DNA from: an uncultured Gemmiger sp.
GTDB lineage: Bacteria > Bacillota > Clostridia > Oscillospirales > Ruminococcaceae
Length of the DNA: 63,114 nt
Assembly (NCBI GenBank): GCA_934502625.1
Contig: CAKSUQ010000013.1
Span: 1-63,114 of the forward strand
Reading direction: 5' to 3'
Shown here piece after piece: positions 9,286 through 17,888 of the stretch. The notes under the pieces were generated by a model. The model did no database searches. It worked only from the letters and a program-made list of their open reading frames with translations, and was not told the origin of the DNA. Positions within the stretch are counted from its first letter, which is position 1. Each line of letters opens with the position of its first letter. A program made the position numbers and the translations under genes.

Positions 9286-11550
9286 ATGAACGCTACTGTG
9301 CAAGAGCTTGTGGCTGCGCTGACACTGGAGGAAAAGGCCGGGCTGTGCTCCGGCGAGGATTTCTGGCATACCAAGGCAGTTGCGCGGCTCGGCATCCCGG
9401 CCATCAAGGTCAGCGACGGCCCCCACGGCCTGCGCACCCAAAAAGAGGGCAGCGCCGACCCCAACGACAGCATCCGCGCAGTCTGCTTCCCGGCAGGGTG
9501 CGCGGCGGCGGCCTCGTTTGACCCGGCGCTGACCCGCCGCATGGGCGCGGCACTGGGGCGCGAAGCGCGCGCCGAGGGCGTGCAGGTGCTGCTGGGCCCC
9601 GCCGTCAATATCAAGCGCAGCCCGCTGTGCGGCCGCAACTTTGAATATTATTCCGAAGACCCCTATCTGGCCGGGCAGCTGGCCGCAGGGTTCATCGGCG
9701 GCGTGCAGAGCGAGGGCGTCGGCACAAGCATCAAGCACTTTGCCGCCAACGATCAGGAGACGCGCCGCCTTTCGGTGAACAGCCGCATCGACGAGCGCAC
9801 CCTGCACGAAATCTACCTGCCCGCGTTCGAGACCGCCGTCAAGCAGTCCCAGCCGTGGACGGTCATGTGCAGCTACAACCGGGTCAACGGCGACTACGCC
9901 AGCGAAAACCGCACGCTGCTGACCGACATCCTGCGCGATGCGTGGGGCTTCGAAGGCTTCGTCATGTCCGACTGGGGCGCGGTGAACGACCGCGTCAAGG
10001 GCGTGGCAGCCGGGCTGGAGCTGGAAATGCCCGGCTCGCAGGGGGTGAACGACCGCAAGCTGGCGGAGGCTGTGCGCAGCGGCGCGCTGGACGAAGCCGT
10101 GCTTGACCGCGCCGTGACCCGTATTTTGAACATCGTGCTGCGGGCGGCCGACCTTGCCAAAACGCCCGCCGTGTTTGACCGTTCCGCCGATCATCGGCTG
10201 GCCGTCGACCTTGCGACCCAGAGCGGCGTGCTGCTGCGCAATCTCGGCGCGCTGCCGCTGCACAAGGGGCAGAAGGTCGTCTACATCGGCGCGTTCGCCG
10301 ACAAGCCGCGCTATCAGGGCGGCGGGTCGAGCCACGTGAACACGACGCCGGTCAGCGCGATGGACTCCGCGCTGCTGAACGACCGCCTTGTCAACTATGT
10401 CGAGGGTTTCCCCGCCGACCGCGACCAGCGCGACGAGGAGGAATTTTTGCGCGCGGTGACGGCGGCCGAGAACGCCGACGTGGCCGTCATTTTTGCCGGG
10501 CTGCCGGAGAGCTTCGAGAGCGAGGGCGGCGACCGCCGCCACATGCGGCTGCCCGACTGCCAGAACAACCTGATCGCCCGCGTGGCCGCTGTGCAGAAAA
10601 ACACCGTCGTCGTGCTGCACACCGGCTCGCCGGTGGAATGCCCGTGGGCAGAGGACGTGTCGGCGGTGCTGTGCATGTACTTGGCGGGCGAGGGCGTCGG
10701 CGAAGCCACCGACGCGCTGCTGTGGGGCAACGCCGACCCCTGCGGCCGTCTGCCCGAAACGTGGCCGCTGCGGCTGGAGGACACGCCCTGCTACCTTGAC
10801 TTTCCCGGCGACGGCGTGACCGCCGACTACCGCGAGGGCGTCTACGTCGGCTACCGCTGGTACGATGCCCGCAAGATGCCGGTGCGCTGGCCGTTCGGCC
10901 ACGGGCTGAGCTACACGGGCTACGTCTACCGCGACGCTGCCCTGAGCGCCGACACACTGGAAGCCGACGGCAGTGTGACCGTACAGGTGCGGGTGAAAAA
11001 CAGCGGCGCAATGCGCGGCGCGGAAGTCGTGCAGCTGTATGTTTCCGACGCGACAGGCAAGCCTGTTCCGGGCGGCCGGGTGCCGCAGCAGCTGCGCAGG
11101 TTTAAGAAAATCGACCTGCAGCCGGGCGAGGAACAGGTCGTGACCTTCACGCTGACGCCGCGCGATTTAAGCCGCTACAGCGCCGAGGCGCACGACTGGT
11201 ACGCCGCGCCGGGCAAATATGAGATCCGCATCGGGCATTCGAGCCGCGACATCCGGGCGACGCTGCCGCTGCAATACGCGGGCGGCAAGCCGCTGCCGCT
11301 GGACGTGGACGAGACGACGCCGATGGGGATCTTGCTGGCCGACGAGCGCACAGCGCCGATCGTGCGGAAGATCATCGACGCGAGCAATCACGCGATGGAG
11401 AATGGCGGCGGCAGCGACCTGATGCCGCCGGAAGCCTTGGCGCAGATGTTCGACGCGACAACGCTGCGCACTATGATCAATTTCGGCGGGCCGCAGGTGG
11501 AAAAGCTGCTGCCGGAGGTTTTGGCCGAGCTGAAAAAAGCCGTACAATAA
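9286..11550 (+). CDS. Glycoside hydrolase family 3, beta-glucosidase-like
   Basis: This 754-residue enzyme releases terminal sugar residues from beta-linked saccharides. The start at 9286 has an AAAGGAG ribosome site; longer upstream open sequence is antisense to the response regulator. The N-terminal barrel carries KHFAAND (150-156), the substrate loop RSPLCGRNFEYYSEDP (111-126) and the nucleophile Asp229 in VMSDWG. A C-terminal alpha/beta domain and a fibronectin-III-like domain (about 575-660) follow. The last 80 residues extend beyond the usual end. There is no signal peptide, so it probably acts on imported oligosaccharides. An extended -10 box (TGCTATAAT, ending 9246) lies upstream. Substrate specificity is undetermined. 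Confidence 0.92.
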   Translation: MNATVQELVAALTLEEKAGLCSGEDFWHTKAVARLGIPAIKVSDGPHGLRTQKEGSADPNDSIRAVCFPAGCAAAASFDPALTRRMGAALGREARAEGVQVLLGPAVNIKRSPLCGRNFEYYSEDPYLAGQLAAGFIGGVQSEGVGTSIKHFAANDQETRRLSVNSRIDERTLHEIYLPAFETAVKQSQPWTVMCSYNRVNGDYASENRTLLTDILRDAWGFEGFVMSDWGAVNDRVKGVAAGLELEMPGSQGVNDRKLAEAVRSGALDEAVLDRAVTRILNIVLRAADLAKTPAVFDRSADHRLAVDLATQSGVLLRNLGALPLHKGQKVVYIGAFADKPRYQGGGSSHVNTTPVSAMDSALLNDRLVNYVEGFPADRDQRDEEEFLRAVTAAENADVAVIFAGLPESFESEGGDRRHMRLPDCQNNLIARVAAVQKNTVVVLHTGSPVECPWAEDVSAVLCMYLAGEGVGEATDALLWGNADPCGRLPETWPLRLEDTPCYLDFPGDGVTADYREGVYVGYRWYDARKMPVRWPFGHGLSYTGYVYRDAALSADTLEADGSVTVQVRVKNSGAMRGAEVVQLYVSDATGKPVPGGRVPQQLRRFKKIDLQPGEEQVVTFTLTPRDLSRYSAEAHDWYAAPGKYEIRIGHSSRDIRATLPLQYAGGKPLPLDVDETTPMGILLADERTAPIVRKIIDASNHAMENGGGSDLMPPEALAQMFDATTLRTMINFGGPQVEKLLPEVLAELKKAVQ

Positions 11551-11564
11551 AAAGGAGATGCGAT

Positions 11565-11885
11565 ATGTCTATCAAAATCACGGAAGCAAATTTTGACGCA
11601 GAGGTTCTGCAGAGCAATCTGCCCGTTGTGGTAGATTTCTGGGCGGACTGGTGCGGTCCCTGCAAGATGATGGGTCCCGTGCTGGAGGAGCTGGCCGCTG
11701 CACACCCCACCGTGAAGGTGTGCAAGGTGAACACCGACGAGAATATGAAGCTGGCGCTGGGATATAAGATCGACGCCATCCCCGCACTGCTGCTGTTCAA
11801 GAACGGCGAGGTCGCCAGCCGGTCGGTCGGGTATCGGCAGACCGGGGAACTGGAAGCATGGCTGAAAGAGAACGGCGCACTGTAA
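11565..11885 (+). CDS. trxA: Thioredoxin
   Basis: This 106-residue thiol-disulfide oxidoreductase has the canonical active site WCGPCK at about residues 28-33 within FWADWCGPCKMMGP, and the cis-proline segment IDAIPALLLF. Length and sequence fit a standard cytosolic thioredoxin. It follows the GH3 gene by 14 bases with a strong AAAGGAG ribosome site, so it may be cotranscribed, and it ends at a clear terminator. No thioredoxin reductase gene is in the window. Confidence 0.96.
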   Translation: MSIKITEANFDAEVLQSNLPVVVDFWADWCGPCKMMGPVLEELAAAHPTVKVCKVNTDENMKLALGYKIDAIPALLLFKNGEVASRSVGYRQTGELEAWLKENGAL

Positions 11886-11900
11886 TTGCATAATAAAAAG

Positions 11901-11932
11901 CACCTGCTTACGAGAAATAAGCAGGTGTTTTT
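11901..11932 (+). terminator. Terminator after trxA
   Basis: CACCTGCTTA (11901-11910) and TAAGCAGGTG (11918-11927) form a perfect 10-pair stem followed by TTTTT. Confidence 0.9.
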
Positions 11933-11957
11933 GTGTTGTGTGATGGAAAGCTTCTTT

Positions 11958-11985
11958 GCTTACTTTCTTCTCGAAGAAAGTAAGC
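11958..11985. repeat. ACTTTCTT-AAGAAAGT palindrome
   Basis: GCTTACTTTCTTC and GAAGAAAGTAAGC form a perfect inverted repeat. Related palindromes follow the stop codons of dnaA and gyrA, so this is one copy of a dispersed family. Confidence 0.7.
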
Positions 11986-12032
11986 GAGAAAGGGAAGGTG
12001 GCCGGGCGAAGTGATGGTCGGAGGGATTTCCG

Positions 12033-12941
12033 TCAGCGCCGCGTCCCGGACAACCCGCGCAGCGCTTCCTTTATTTCTTCCTCCGTCAGCTTCTTCCTTA
12101 CCGGCTGCGGCTCTTTGTCGTCCTCGCGCAACGGCATGACCCAATAATCCAGATCCAGCCATTGCCCGAACTTATACCCTGTATGCCGCTCTGTCGCCAT
12201 TTTTTTGAATCCGAGCGCCTTGTGGAAGACATTGCTCTGCTTGTTGCTGCCGGTCACGAGGGCGAAGGCGTTGTAGTAGCCCTGCTTTTTCAGCAGCGCC
12301 AGCAGCGCGCGGTAGAGCCGCCCGCCGACGCCCTGACCGACGCAGTCGGGTGCGCAGTAGACCGTCGTCTCGACGTCCCACGCGTAGGCCTCGCGCTCGT
12401 GCCAGAGGTGCGCGCAGGCAAAGCCCTGCAAGCGCCCGTCGGCGCTTTCGGCCAGAAGGAACGGCGCGTTTTCCAGCACATGCGCGATGTGCGCGCGGTA
12501 TTCCTCCACCGTGGAAAGCGCGTACTGGAACGTCTGCACGCCGTGACGCACGTACCAGTTGTACAGCTCACAGACGGCGGCGGCATCGTCGGGCGTCGCC
12601 ATCCGCAGCGTAATTTTGTTGTCGGCGCTCCACTTTGCGGCCAGCGCCTCTTTTTCAGCCTTCGGCAGTTTTTTGATCGCTGCTTCGCGCTTTAAGGCCG
12701 CGCTTTTGTCGGCACACTTCTCGGCATAGGCCAAGCGCACGGCGTCGCGGCCATGGCTTTTTGTGTACTTCGCGCCGTTTTTGCCGCTGCGGTGAGCCTT
12801 CAGGCGGCGGGCAAGGTCGTTCGTCCAGCCGCCGTACAGGCTGCCGTCCGGGCAGCGCAGCAGGTAGACCCACGCGTCTGCGGGGGTCGGTGCGCAGTCG
12901 GCGGCGGTGCTGGGTGCTGTGCCGTAAAGCTCGGCGCTCAT
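12033..12941 (-). CDS. GIY-YIG nuclease domain fused to a GNAT acetyltransferase
   Basis: The 302-residue product joins two domains. Residues about 22-105 (WVYLLRCPDGSLYGGWTNDL, then RRLKAHRSGKNGAKYTKSHG) match the small GIY-YIG nuclease family represented by YhbQ, including the GxxxNDLxRRLxxH pattern and a conserved downstream Glu (KREAAIKKL). Residues about 107-265 (ITLRMATPDDAAAVCELYNW, VGQGVGGRLYRALL) are a GNAT domain most like phosphinothricin-type N-acetyltransferases. The ATG at 12941 overlaps the stop of the MYG1-like gene by four bases; no in-frame stop separates the domains. Substrates of either domain are unknown. Confidence 0.82.
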   Translation of the reverse strand: MSAELYGTAPSTAADCAPTPADAWVYLLRCPDGSLYGGWTNDLARRLKAHRSGKNGAKYTKSHGRDAVRLAYAEKCADKSAALKREAAIKKLPKAEKEALAAKWSADNKITLRMATPDDAAAVCELYNWYVRHGVQTFQYALSTVEEYRAHIAHVLENAPFLLAESADGRLQGFACAHLWHEREAYAWDVETTVYCAPDCVGQGVGGRLYRALLALLKKQGYYNAFALVTGSNKQSNVFHKALGFKKMATERHTGYKFGQWLDLDYWVMPLREDDKEPQPVRKKLTEEEIKEALRGLSGTRR

Positions 12942-13771
12942 TCGCTCACCGGCCTTCCGGCGGCACGCAGGGTGCGGCGACAAGCCTCGATGGCCGTCGC
13001 CTTGTCGTCCGCCGTGATCAGGAAGCGGCTGGGGTGGCAGAACCGCAGCCCAAGGCCGCTGATCCGGCGCAGCTGTTCCTCCGGCTTGCCCGCCCATGCG
13101 ACCGGGAAGGGCTGCTTGCTGCGCTTGGTGCGGTGGTCGTTGACGCACTGGGCGCTGTAGCCGCCGCGCTGGCTGGGGTAGACGACGAAGATCGCGTCGG
13201 TCTTGTACAGGCCGTTTTTCCACGGCATGTAGGACGGCAGCACGACGATGCCGTCGCGCATATTGGCATAGGCCTTGCGGACGGTGTCGTCGGCGCGGTT
13301 CACAGCGTTGGCGGCGGCGATCTCGTTCTCCAGAATCTGCTTTGCCACCGGCACAGCGCGCCAGAAGCAGGCGTCGGGCTCGTCCTTCGAGTCCCACAGG
13401 GGGTTGAAGCTGCCGATGGCGTCGGCCAGCGAGTTCTGCTCGCCGGTGTTGTCGTTCAGGTCAAGCGGCTGGATAAAGTTTTCGTCCAGCAGGCGCGCCT
13501 GATGCTCGCCGACGAGCTGCGCGCCCAGCACCCGCCACAGCAGACCGAACGCCGCGTAGGGCACGCCGTTGGGGCGGCACTCGCGCGGCTCGGAGTGGTG
13601 GTCGAACATGCCGCCGCCGACGTCATAGACGATGCCGTCGAAGTCATCGGGCACGACAAAGCCGCGTGTGACTTGGATGTCCGGGCGGAGAATTTGCAGC
13701 AGTGCGGTCGAAAAAACATCGTCCGCATGAAATTTTCCGCCGTGGGTAAAGCCTTTTGCAGGGATTTTCAT
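12938..13771 (-). CDS. MYG1-family (UPF0160) DHH-like phosphoesterase or exonuclease
   Basis: This 277-residue protein begins MKIPAKGFTHGGKFHADDVF; the HGGxFHADD motif and the later VYDVGGGMFDHHSE motif (a DHH-type metal site) identify the MYG1 family. Eukaryotic MYG1 is a 3'-5' exoribonuclease; the bacterial members are poorly characterised. The start at 13771 was chosen for its AGGAGA ribosome site and because family similarity begins there. It overlaps and is translationally coupled to the GIY-YIG/GNAT fusion downstream. Confidence 0.88.
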   Translation of the reverse strand: MKIPAKGFTHGGKFHADDVFSTALLQILRPDIQVTRGFVVPDDFDGIVYDVGGGMFDHHSEPRECRPNGVPYAAFGLLWRVLGAQLVGEHQARLLDENFIQPLDLNDNTGEQNSLADAIGSFNPLWDSKDEPDACFWRAVPVAKQILENEIAAANAVNRADDTVRKAYANMRDGIVVLPSYMPWKNGLYKTDAIFVVYPSQRGGYSAQCVNDHRTKRSKQPFPVAWAGKPEEQLRRISGLGLRFCHPSRFLITADDKATAIEACRRTLRAAGRPVSE

Positions 13772-13820
13772 GGGTGGTCTCCTACTTCTATCATCAAATC
13801 GCAAATTGCCGGATTGCTCT

Positions 13821-13898
13821 GTAGGGAGGGGTCTTGACCCCTCCGGACACTGTGCGGCAGCCGCCGCGCGCCACGGAGCGGTCAAGACCGCTCCCTAC
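13821..13898. repeat. Facing pair of GTAG-foot palindromes (REP-like)
   Basis: GTAGGGAGGGGTCTTGACCC (first 20 bases of 13821-13844) opens a hairpin, and its mirror-oriented partner at 13875-13898 ends CCGCTCCCTAC. The feet GTAG and CTAC face outward, as in paired REP units. Confidence 0.75.
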
Positions 13899-13927
13899 AA
13901 GTCTGCCGGAAATCAGCTGCTATTTTT

Positions 13928-14473
13928 TTACAGTTCCAGCGTATGATACGCTGCCCCGTCCAAAGCCTTCCACGTAAACACGCCCTCCTCCAGCGTCATA
14001 TAGCTGCGGGGGGTGTTTTCCTTCGGGATGGACACCGAGCCGGGGTTGAGGTAGTAGTTATCTTCGCCGAAGGGCTTCCACGCGGGGACGTGGGTGTGGC
14101 CGTGCAGCAAAATGTCTCCCGGCTGCAGCGGCGGCAGGTGAGCGGTGTTGTAGACGTGGCCATGGGTGGCGTAGATGAGCCGCGCACCCGCCGTGAACAC
14201 CGCGTAGTCCGCCAGCACGGGGAAGTCCAGCACCATCTGGTCGACCTCCGTGTCGCAGTTGCCGCGCACACAGAAAATTTTGTCCTTCTGCGCGTTCAGC
14301 AGCGCGATGACCTCTTTTGGCGCGTAGTCGGGCGGCAGGTCGTTGCGCGGGCCGTGGTAGAGAATATCGCCCAACAGCAGCAGGCGGTCGGCGTTCTCCC
14401 GCGCGGCGGCGTCCAGCAGGCGGCGGCAGCAGTCCGCCGCGCCGTGGATGTCCGATGCGATCAGCAGTTTCAT
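13928..14473 (-). CDS. yfcE: YfcE/MJ0936-type metallophosphoesterase
   Basis: This 181-residue phosphodiesterase contains the family metal-binding motifs in order: SDIHG (residues 6-10), LLLLGDILYHG, VRGNCDTEVD, YATHGH and HGHTHVPAW. The family hydrolyses phosphodiester model substrates with Mn2+; the physiological substrate is unclear. The ATG at 14473 has a GAGGTG ribosome site, and family similarity starts at this MKLLIASDIHG. It is followed by a pair of REP-like palindromes. Confidence 0.9.
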   Translation of the reverse strand: MKLLIASDIHGAADCCRRLLDAAARENADRLLLLGDILYHGPRNDLPPDYAPKEVIALLNAQKDKIFCVRGNCDTEVDQMVLDFPVLADYAVFTAGARLIYATHGHVYNTAHLPPLQPGDILLHGHTHVPAWKPFGEDNYYLNPGSVSIPKENTPRSYMTLEEGVFTWKALDGAAYHTLEL

Positions 14474-14528
14474 GGCATTCACCTCGGATACTATTGTACC
14501 CGCTGGCCGGGGATTTTGCAAGGAAAAT

Positions 14529-14555
14529 AAAAACCTCCCCGCTGGGGGAGGTTTT
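14529..14555 (-). terminator. Terminator downstream of the C39-like gene
   Basis: AACCTCCCC and GGGGAGGTT form a tight stem with a four-base loop. On the minus strand it is followed by TTTATTTT. It lies beyond the 146-base repeat that follows the 14706-16019 gene and would end that transcript. Confidence 0.75.
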
Positions 14556-14701
14556 GGCTTCCCCTGCGGGGGAAGCTGTCACCGAAGGTGACTGATGAGG
14601 GGCGGCTTGGCCATTATCACCCGGTAATGGGTTATCGCGGGAGCTTCGCCCCTCATCCGACCTCGCTTCGCTCGGCCACCTTCCCCCATGGGGGGAAGGC
14701 T
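14556..14701. repeat. Long palindromic repeat, copy 1
   Basis: The unit runs from GGCTTCCCC through GATGAGGGGC and GCCCCTCATC to GGGGAAGGC. Outer arms pair with each other and contain their own small hairpins. Six more copies occur in the window. Confidence 0.85.
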
Positions 14702-14705
14702 TTTC

Positions 14706-16019
14706 TTACACCGTCACATCCCCGACAATCATATGGCCAGCGGTGTCGATAGCGTAGACCGTGTACTTGCGGGTCGTCTCGCCGCGCGGCAGGCGGACGC
14801 CGCCCTGCTCCGGCTCGATGAACTCGAACCTGCGGTGCGCCGTCGTCGCGTGGGGGTGGTCGTCGGGCAGACTGTAGGCCAGCACGCCGCCCTGCGCGCA
14901 GAAATCGTCGGCCAGCGTGTGCTCCTCGCCGTTGATGTACAGCCGGTAGATGTCCGGCGCGTCGGTGCCCACCGGGCGGATCCACGCACAGCAGCGGGTG
15001 CGCCCCAGCGGCGGGATGTTCGACTTGCGCTGGCGCATCAGCAGCGCCACACCGTCCCAGCCGACCATGAATTCATCCAGCGGCATCGCGGTCTCGCAGT
15101 CAAAATCATTTTCACTTGCATAGGGGTCGCAGAGCAATACCTGCGGGCTGCCGTCGATGGCCGCAAAGCCGCGCACCGTCACGCAGCGGCGCTCCGGCAC
15201 ACCGGCGGCGACCTGCGCCGCGCCGGATTGCAGCGTGACGACCGCGCCGCAGCCCGCGCGCATCTCGGCGCGCAGCAGCGCCAAGTCGCCGTAGGCCACC
15301 CACGCCGGGAAACCCCACTGCGCGGCGGCCGCCGCCGCAAAGCAGAAGTTGCGCGGGTCGAAGTCGTCGGGCGCGCGCCAGTCCCGCAGCACCTGCGCAA
15401 ACTCCTCCGGCAAGAGGTCTGCGCCCCAGCGATTCGTCAGGCTTGCCATGGCGATCGCCAGCCCCATCCACGGCCGCAGCGCCGGGGCGCGCCGCGCGAT
15501 GGCGTAGGGCATCAGGTGCAGCCGGGCGTTTACCGGCCGCCCGTGGGCGGGGATGACATCCACCACCCGGACGCTGACCCCCAGCAGCATGACGGCGGGG
15601 GTCCGCTTTTCATTTTTAGAGTACAGGTAGATGCGCAGCTGCGCCTGCGTGCCGCATTTGCTGTCCAGCAGCAGGCAGTCGGGGCAGCGCTGCAGGGGAC
15701 CGCGCTCCTGATAGGGTGCGCCCTCGCGGTGCAGTTCGGGACTCCACTTGCCAAAGCTGACCCACGGCGTCCAGTTGCCGTCCACCATGACACGCACCTG
15801 TGCTTCGACGGCGGTGCCTTCGGGCGCAGCGGCGTTCCAGCTGACCCGCAGCGCGTCGAACAGCGGCAGCGGGAACGGCGCGCTGGTGTAGCAGCCGTAG
15901 GGCACATAGCTGCCCTGCACCAAATCGAGCACGACGCTGTTCATCGACACGGTGACGTTGTCCAGTTCGCCGCGCATAAACGCCTCGGTCTCCTGCAAAA
16001 GTACGGTATTTCTCTCCAT
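14706..16019 (-). CDS. C39-like peptidase fold protein, catalytic residues apparently missing
   Basis: The 437-residue product has an N-terminal beta-rich region (1-150) and a region (about 165-330) that resembles the papain-like C39 peptidase fold: RPWMGLAIAMASLTNRWGAD, RNFCFAAAAAAQWGFPAWVA, CGAVVTLQSG, then VRGFAAIDGSPQVLLCDPYA. In active relatives the first segment carries a Cys (pattern WCSPTS) and the later one a His before the VRGF strand; here these positions read Met-Gly and Arg-Cys. No signal peptide is evident. The ATG at 16019 was preferred over a GTG nine bases upstream because AAGGTGG precedes it. Function is unknown. Confidence 0.6.
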   Translation of the reverse strand: MERNTVLLQETEAFMRGELDNVTVSMNSVVLDLVQGSYVPYGCYTSAPFPLPLFDALRVSWNAAAPEGTAVEAQVRVMVDGNWTPWVSFGKWSPELHREGAPYQERGPLQRCPDCLLLDSKCGTQAQLRIYLYSKNEKRTPAVMLLGVSVRVVDVIPAHGRPVNARLHLMPYAIARRAPALRPWMGLAIAMASLTNRWGADLLPEEFAQVLRDWRAPDDFDPRNFCFAAAAAAQWGFPAWVAYGDLALLRAEMRAGCGAVVTLQSGAAQVAAGVPERRCVTVRGFAAIDGSPQVLLCDPYASENDFDCETAMPLDEFMVGWDGVALLMRQRKSNIPPLGRTRCCAWIRPVGTDAPDIYRLYINGEEHTLADDFCAQGGVLAYSLPDDHPHATTAHRRFEFIEPEQGGVRLPRGETTRKYTVYAIDTAGHMIVGDVTV

Positions 16020-16115
16020 GCGCCCCACCTTGCCTTTCTGTTTCTATCATACCCTGTTTGCGCGGTGCTTGCAAGGCGTGGTCAAAATAAGTTTACAATT
16101 TGTCCGGCCGCTTTG

Positions 16116-16124
16116 TGGTATAAT
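16116..16124 (+). promoter_or_regulatory. Extended -10 promoter
   Basis: TGGTATAAT (TATAAT at 16119-16124) lies 36 bases before the next start codon. The same TGTGGTATA context occurs before dnaA and the initiator tRNA. Confidence 0.5.
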
Positions 16125-16159
16125 AGGTAGAATAATGTTGGTAAGGAGCGTATCCACCT

Positions 16160-16921
16160 ATGGCATGGGTCACAAAGGACAGCATTGAAACCTACGATCA
16201 GACACCGGAGCCGCCGCGCGAGTACACAAAAAAGGAAAAAGCCCAGAACTGGTGGCACTACCACTGGGCCACCGTCGTGGTGGCGATTCTCTGCGTTTTG
16301 TTTGTCGCGTGGGTCGTCAAGGACATTTTCTTCCAAGTGAAGCCCGATGTGCAGATTGCCTATGTGGGCACGGCGTCGCTGCCCGCCGATACGGTCACGG
16401 CGCTGGAGGACGCGCTGACGCCCTACGGTTCGGATGTGAACGGCGACGGCAAAGTCATTGTACAGGTGGACACCTACACGATCGATTTTGACAGCGAGTC
16501 GCAGGATTCCACCGACGCCTACAACCAGATGGCGGGCGTGACCCGGCTGAACGGCGATCTTTCCAGCGGCAGCAAAACCTGCATTTTCCTGCTGGAAGAC
16601 CCCGAAAATTTTGAGAAGATGACCGGCGCACTGCGGTATCTGGACGGCACGACGCCCGAAGATCAGGACGGCGCAGCGGCGGACTGGCAGCAGATGGTCT
16701 ACCGCTGGACGGACTGCCCCGTGCTGACCGGGCTGGACTTGGGCAATTTTGAGGGCTATACGGCGCTGGATGACATCACCGACACGAACCAGAACGCGCT
16801 GGCGCACCTGTATGTGGGCTGCCGCGGCGTCTGGGGCAATGACCAAGCCGAGGCCTTCGCCGACGGCTTTGCGCTGTGGGACACCCTGACCGCAGGGGCA
16901 GTCTCCACCGTCGCCGAATGA
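16160..16921 (+). CDS. Single-pass membrane protein of unknown function
   Basis: The 253-residue product has a charged N-terminus (residues 1-33), one transmembrane helix (about 36-58, WATVVVAILCVLFVAWVVKD) and an extracellular or luminal alpha/beta domain with no motif that I recognise. The gene starts with an AAGGAG ribosome site and overlaps the following 55-codon gene by four bases (ATGA), which suggests that the two proteins are made together. Confidence 0.7.
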   Translation: MAWVTKDSIETYDQTPEPPREYTKKEKAQNWWHYHWATVVVAILCVLFVAWVVKDIFFQVKPDVQIAYVGTASLPADTVTALEDALTPYGSDVNGDGKVIVQVDTYTIDFDSESQDSTDAYNQMAGVTRLNGDLSSGSKTCIFLLEDPENFEKMTGALRYLDGTTPEDQDGAAADWQQMVYRWTDCPVLTGLDLGNFEGYTALDDITDTNQNALAHLYVGCRGVWGNDQAEAFADGFALWDTLTAGAVSTVAE

Positions 16922-17085
16922 GCCGGGCGCTGCCGCCCCTGCGGGGGCATCTGCGGCGGAAGATGCCGGATACACCGGCGAAGGTGCCACAACCCAAAAC
17001 GCCGCCGCTGCCGGATAATCCGTATAAGAGGTTTTTTACGGAGAACCGGAGTTTTGAGGAGCTGGCAAGAAAAAGGAAATTGTAA
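16918..17085 (+). CDS. Small Pro- and Arg-rich protein, translationally coupled
   Basis: This 55-residue open frame starts inside the stop codon of the preceding membrane-protein gene (ATGA). The product is basic, with a proline-rich middle (PAKVPQPKTPPLPDNP) and a conserved-looking end (YKRFFTENRSFEELARKRKL). It has no predicted membrane helix. The coupling and the intact frame support a real gene, but no family was recognised. Confidence 0.5.
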   Translation: MSRALPPLRGHLRRKMPDTPAKVPQPKTPPLPDNPYKRFFTENRSFEELARKRKL

Positions 17086-17179
17086 ATTCGTCGCATCCCC
17101 CACGGGAAGCGACATTTTTTATGCCTTCTCTCCGCTACAATAAAGCCTGTAATGACTTTTTTACGGAGGGATCCTTTCC

Positions 17180-17827
17180 ATGCTGCAAACTTTGGAACGT
17201 ACCAACACTTTTGATGCCCGCGTACTTACCGCCGACCACGCTGCCGCCCTGCGCGCCCTGACCGGGGCGGGCGGGCTGCCGCTGCTGCCCTGCCTGCACC
17301 CCGCGTTGGAGGAGGGGCAGATCGTCGGCGATTATGCCGGGCAGCCGGACTTACAGGCCGCCGCCGCACTGCTGCCGCTGTATGCCGACGATCCGCTGCC
17401 CACCAGCCTGCGCGCGGCGGGCTACGGCGCGGACGGGCAGGGCGCGGTGCTGACGCCGCCGGTGCTCGCCGAGGATTACACGCAGCTGCGTCATTTTCTG
17501 CGGCTGGCGCTGCGCTGGGCGACCGAGCGCTATGCCAGCTACCATGTCTGGGCGGTGCTGCCGCTGGACTTAGAACGCCCGGAGACGTGTGATGATCTGT
17601 GTGCCCAATATCTGTCCGCCGGCTTGACGCTGCGCGGGATGCGCCCGATGGCCGGGGCGGATCAGATGCTGATTTTTTCGGCGCGCAGCATGACGACCTG
17701 GCGCGACCCGCTGCGGCGGTGTCATTTGGCCGACCCGGCCTTGCCCCGCATTTTGGAGCGCGGGTATGTGGCCGGTGATTTCGGCTGGGGCAAAGACGGG
17801 TTGGAGCTGGTGCTGAGGCCGGTGTAA
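17180..17827 (+). CDS. Protein of unknown function, 215 residues
   Basis: The product is Leu- and Ala-rich and soluble, with segments such as YHVWAVLPLDLERPETCDDL and LTLRGMRPMAGADQMLIFSA that hint at an acetyltransferase-like alpha/beta fold; no cofactor motif can be pointed to. The ATG has a GGAGGGAT ribosome site. It stands alone before a shared terminator and faces the pyruvate:ferredoxin oxidoreductase gene tail to tail. Confidence 0.65.
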   Translation: MLQTLERTNTFDARVLTADHAAALRALTGAGGLPLLPCLHPALEEGQIVGDYAGQPDLQAAAALLPLYADDPLPTSLRAAGYGADGQGAVLTPPVLAEDYTQLRHFLRLALRWATERYASYHVWAVLPLDLERPETCDDLCAQYLSAGLTLRGMRPMAGADQMLIFSARSMTTWRDPLRRCHLADPALPRILERGYVAGDFGWGKDGLELVLRPV

Positions 17828-17837
17828 TATGCAAAAA

Positions 17838-17867
17838 AGCGCCCCACGCTTTGCAGCGTGGGGCGCT
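17838..17867 (-). terminator. Bidirectional terminator between convergent genes
   Basis: AGCGCCCCACGCT (17838-17850) and AGCGTGGGGCGCT (17855-17867) form a perfect 13-pair stem. On the minus strand TTTTTT follows, ending the oxidoreductase gene; on the plus strand the T-run is poor. Confidence 0.9.
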
Positions 17868-17888
17868 AAAATTATGCTACCTTACAAA

